NCBI RefSeq assembly: GCF_003265705.1 | Contig: NW_020312867.1 | Span: forward strand, 545,866 to 609,865 | Source: Callorhinus ursinus | Taxonomy: Eukaryota; Chordata; Mammalia; Carnivora; Otariidae | Direction of reading: 5' to 3' | DNA: 64,000 nt | Shown here: piece by piece, positions 61,239 to 64,000 of the stretch | How positions within the stretch are numbered: the first letter of the stretch is position 1 | How the letters are laid out: each line of letters opens with the position of its first letter | Notes under the pieces: generated by a model | Told to the model about the DNA's origin: nothing | The model's database searches: none | Seen by the model: only the letters and a program-made list of their open reading frames with translations | Program-made: the position numbers and the translations under genes

Positions 61239-64000
61239 ATTTTTTAATTTTATTTTATTATGTTATGTTAGTCACCATACAATACATCATTAGTTTTTGA
61301 TGTAGTGACCCACGATTCAGTGTTTTCGTCTAACACCCAGTGCTCCATGTAGTACGTGCTCTCCTTAACACCCATCACCGGGCTAACCCATCCCCCCACC
61401 CCCTCCCCTCTAAAACCCTCAGTTTGTTTCTCAGAGTCCATAGTCTCTCATGGTTCATCTCTCCCTCCGATTTCCCCCCTTCATTTTTCCCTTCCTTCTC
61501 CCAATGTCCTCCACGCTATTCCTTACATTCCACAAATAAGTGAAACCATATGATAATTGACTTTCTCTGCTTGACTTATTTCACTTAGCAAAATCTCCAG
61601 TCCCATCCATGTTGATATAAAAGTTGGGTATTCATCCTTTCTGATGGCTGAGTAATATTCCATTTTATGTATGGACCACATCTTCTTTATCCATTAATCT
61701 GTTGAAGGGTATCTCGGCTCTTTCCACAGTTTGGTTATTGCGGACATTGCTGAAATGAACATTGGGGTGCATATGGCCCTTCTTTTCACTACATCTGTGT
61801 CTTTGGGGTAATACCCAGGAGTGCAATTCTGGGTCATAGGGTAGCTCTATTTTTAATTTTTTGAGGCACCTCCACACTGTTTTCCAAAGTGGCTGTACCA
61901 ACTTGCGTTCCCACCAACAGTGTAAGAGGGTTCCCCTTTCTCCACAACCTCTCCAACATTTGCTGTTTCTTGCCTTGTCCGTTTTTGCCATTCTAACTGG
62001 TGTAAGATGCTATCTCAGTCTGGTTTTGATTTGATTTTCCCTGATGGCTAATGATGATGAACATTTTTTCATGTGTCTGTTAGCCATTTGCATGTCTTCT
62101 TTGGAGAAGTGTCTGTTCATGTCTTCTGCCCATTTTTTGACTTGATTATTTGTTTTTTGGGTGTTGAGTTTGCGAAGTTCTTTAGAGATCATGGATACCA
62201 GCCCCTTATCTGTAGTGTCATTTGCAAATATCTTCTCCCATTCTGTGGGTTGCCTCTTTGTTTTGTTGACTGTTTCCTTTGCTGTGCAGAAGCTTTTTAT
62301 CTTGATGAAGCCCCAAAAGTTCATTTTTGCTTTTGTTTCACTTGCCTTTGGAGATGTATCTTGAAAGAAGTTGCTGTGAGCGATGTCAAAGAGGTTACTG
62401 CCTATGTTCTCCTCTAGGATTTTGATGGATTCCTGTCTCCCATTGAGGTCTTTCATCCATTTTGAGTTTATCTTTGTGTGTGGTGTTAGAGAAAGGTTGA
62501 GTTTCATTCTTCTGTATATAGCTGTCCAATTTTCCCGGCACCATTTATTGAAGAGACTGTCTTTTTACCATTGCATGTTTTCTCCTGCTTTGTTGAAAAT
62601 TATTTGACCATAGAGTTGAGGGTCCATATCTGGGTTTTCTATTCTGTTCCATTGGTCTATATGTCTGTTTTTATGCCAGTATCATGCTGTCTTGGTGATC
62701 ACAGCTTTGTAATATAGCTTGAAATCGGGCAACATGATGCCCCCAGCTTTGTTTTTCTTTTTCAACATTTCTTTGGTGATTCGGGGTCTTTTCTGATTCC
62801 ATACAAATTTTAGGATTGTTTGTTCCAGCACTTTGAAAAATGTCATTGGAATTTTGATCGGGATGGCACTGAAGGTATATAGATTGCTCTGGGTAGCATA
62901 GACATTTTAACAATGTTTATTCTTCCGATCCATGAGCAGGGAATATTTTTCCATCTTTTTGTGTCTTTTTCAATTTCTGTCATGAATGTTTTGTAGTTCG
63001 TAGAGTATAGATCTTTACCTCTTTGGTTAAGCTTATTCCAAGGTATCTTATGGTTTTTGGTGCTACTGTAAATGGAATTGTTTCTCTAATTTCTCTTTCT
63101 ACAGTTGCACTGTTAGTGTTTAAGAAAGCAACTGGTTTCTGTGCATTGATTTTGTATCCTGCCACATTACTGAATTGCTGTATGAGTTCTAGTAATTTGG
63201 GGGTGGAGTCTTGTGGGTTTTCCACATAAAGTATCATGTCATCTGTGAAAAGAGAGAGTTTGACTTCTTCTTTTCCAATTTGAATACCTTTTATTTCTTT
63301 TTATTGTCTGATTGCTGTTGCTAGGACTTCTAGTACTGTGTTGAACAATAGTGGCAAGAATGGGCATCCTTGTCATGTTCCTGATCTTAAGGGAAAGGCT
63401 CTCAGCTTTTCCCCATTGAGGATGATATTCGCTGTGGGTTGTTCACAGATGGATTTTATGAACTTGAGGAATGTTCCCTCTATCCCTATACTCTGAAGAG
63501 TTTTAATCAGGAAAGGATGCTCTATTTTGTCAAATGCTTTTTCTGCATCAATTGAGAGGACCATATGGTTCTTCTCTCTCCTCTTATTAATGTGTTCTAT
63601 CGCACTGATTGATTGGTGAATGTTGAACCACCCTTGCATCCCAGGGATAAATCCCACTTGGTCGCGGTGGATGATCCTTTTAATGTATTGTTGGATCCTA
63701 TTAGCTAGGATTTTGTTGAGGATTTTGGAATCCATATTCATCAGGGATATCTGTCTGAAATTCTCCTTTTTGGTGGGGTCTTTGCCTGGTGTGGGGATTA
63801 AGGTAATGCTGGCCTCATAGAATGAGTCTGGAAGCTTTCCTTCTGGTTCTATTTTTTGAAACAGGTTCAGGAGAATAGGTATGATCTCTTCTTTGAATGT
63901 TTGTAGAATTCCCCAGAGAATCCATTAGGCCCTGAACTCTTGTTTTTTTAGGAGGTTTTTGATCACTGTTTCAATCTTGTTACTGGTTATTGGCCTATTC
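61239..64000 (-). mobile_element. L1 LINE, antisense, continuing past the window end
   Basis: The element starts at its A-tail (read as a T-rich run at 61239-61260). It follows with the TTAGTCACCAT...CATCATTAGTTTTTGATGTAG 3'UTR and then antisense ORF2 to the end of the window. It abuts the A-tail of the sense L1 to its left, making a tail-to-tail pair. At least 2.76 kb is present; the 5' end, and thus any target-site duplication, lies outside the window. Confidence 0.95.
61665..63741 (-). pseudogene. L1 ORF2 remnant (RT and C-terminal region)
   Basis: The antisense frames include 63373-63741 with [16 protein letters not shown] and [16 protein letters not shown], then 62980-63237 following an SLFTDD-type motif C ([11 protein letters not shown] read through 63226-63260). 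Frame 62010-62507 covers the region with [12 protein letters not shown] and [20 protein letters not shown], and 61665-61991 has [20 protein letters not shown] stop lies at the RQ*KEIKG position near 63305. The frame is broken several times, so it is non-functional over this part. Confidence 0.85.

Noticed and set aside
1..64000. A prokaryotic-style defence, biosynthetic or phage system
   Set aside because: The repeat content is mammalian, there are no clustered long frames apart from L1 remnants, and ribosome-binding-site logic does not apply.

Overview
This window is nuclear genomic DNA from a placental mammal, and almost certainly a carnivore. It contains tRNA-derived carnivore SINEs (SINEC/Can-SINE) beginning with the typical GGGCACCTGGGTGGCTCAG head. 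It also contains several L1 LINEs of carnivore type and mammal-wide fossil repeats (MIR, L2, MER5A, MER20, MLT1, Tigger1-like). The younger SINE copies look more like the bear/seal/mustelid (arctoid) form than the dog SINEC_Cf form. That placement is an inference from memory. I see no multi-exon host protein gene, no tRNA or rRNA gene, no CRISPR array and no bacterial-style operon. The window reads as an intergenic or intronic, repeat-rich stretch.

Layout. 1-16.8 kb: mostly unique sequence with old repeats (MLT1 LTRs near 1.3 and 9.5 kb, an antisense L1M near 4.1 kb, a sense L1M 3' end near 12.6 kb, MIR and L2 fragments) and an AT-rich minisatellite at 7.9-8.3 kb. 16.8-19.7 kb: an L1 with a 5' inversion of the twin-priming type. 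19.7-25.4 kb: unique sequence, two SINEC copies (one inside a MER5A), a MER20 and microsatellites. 25.4-26.9 kb: a 5'-truncated antisense L1 that splits an L2. 28.5 kb: a young SINEC. 28.8-35.9 kb: an essentially full-length antisense L1 (about 7.07 kb) with target-site duplications, CpG-rich 5'UTR, broken ORF1 and broken ORF2. 36-54 kb: unique DNA, old repeats, an L1M carrying a nested Tigger1-like element, and a CpG/G-rich unique block near 50.6-51.0 kb next to AT-rich sequence with homeodomain-like motifs. 54.0-54.6 kb: a processed retrocopy with a 63-codon open frame and matching target-site duplications. 54.8-55.1 kb: a GATGGT-type minisatellite. 60.5-64 kb: two L1 elements placed tail to tail, the second running off the end of the window.

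The elements do not work together as a pathway. What ties the window together is retrotransposition. Three SINEs, the full-length L1 and the retrocopy are flanked by duplications starting at or near a TT|AAAA-like site, and a fourth SINE starts at a near variant. This is the hallmark of L1 endonuclease, and the L1 copies here represent the machinery family responsible. All L1 reading frames seen here are interrupted. I did not find a convincing undescribed system. The best leads are the retrocopy, the tandemly duplicated L1 5'UTR and the unique CpG/G-quadruplex block.
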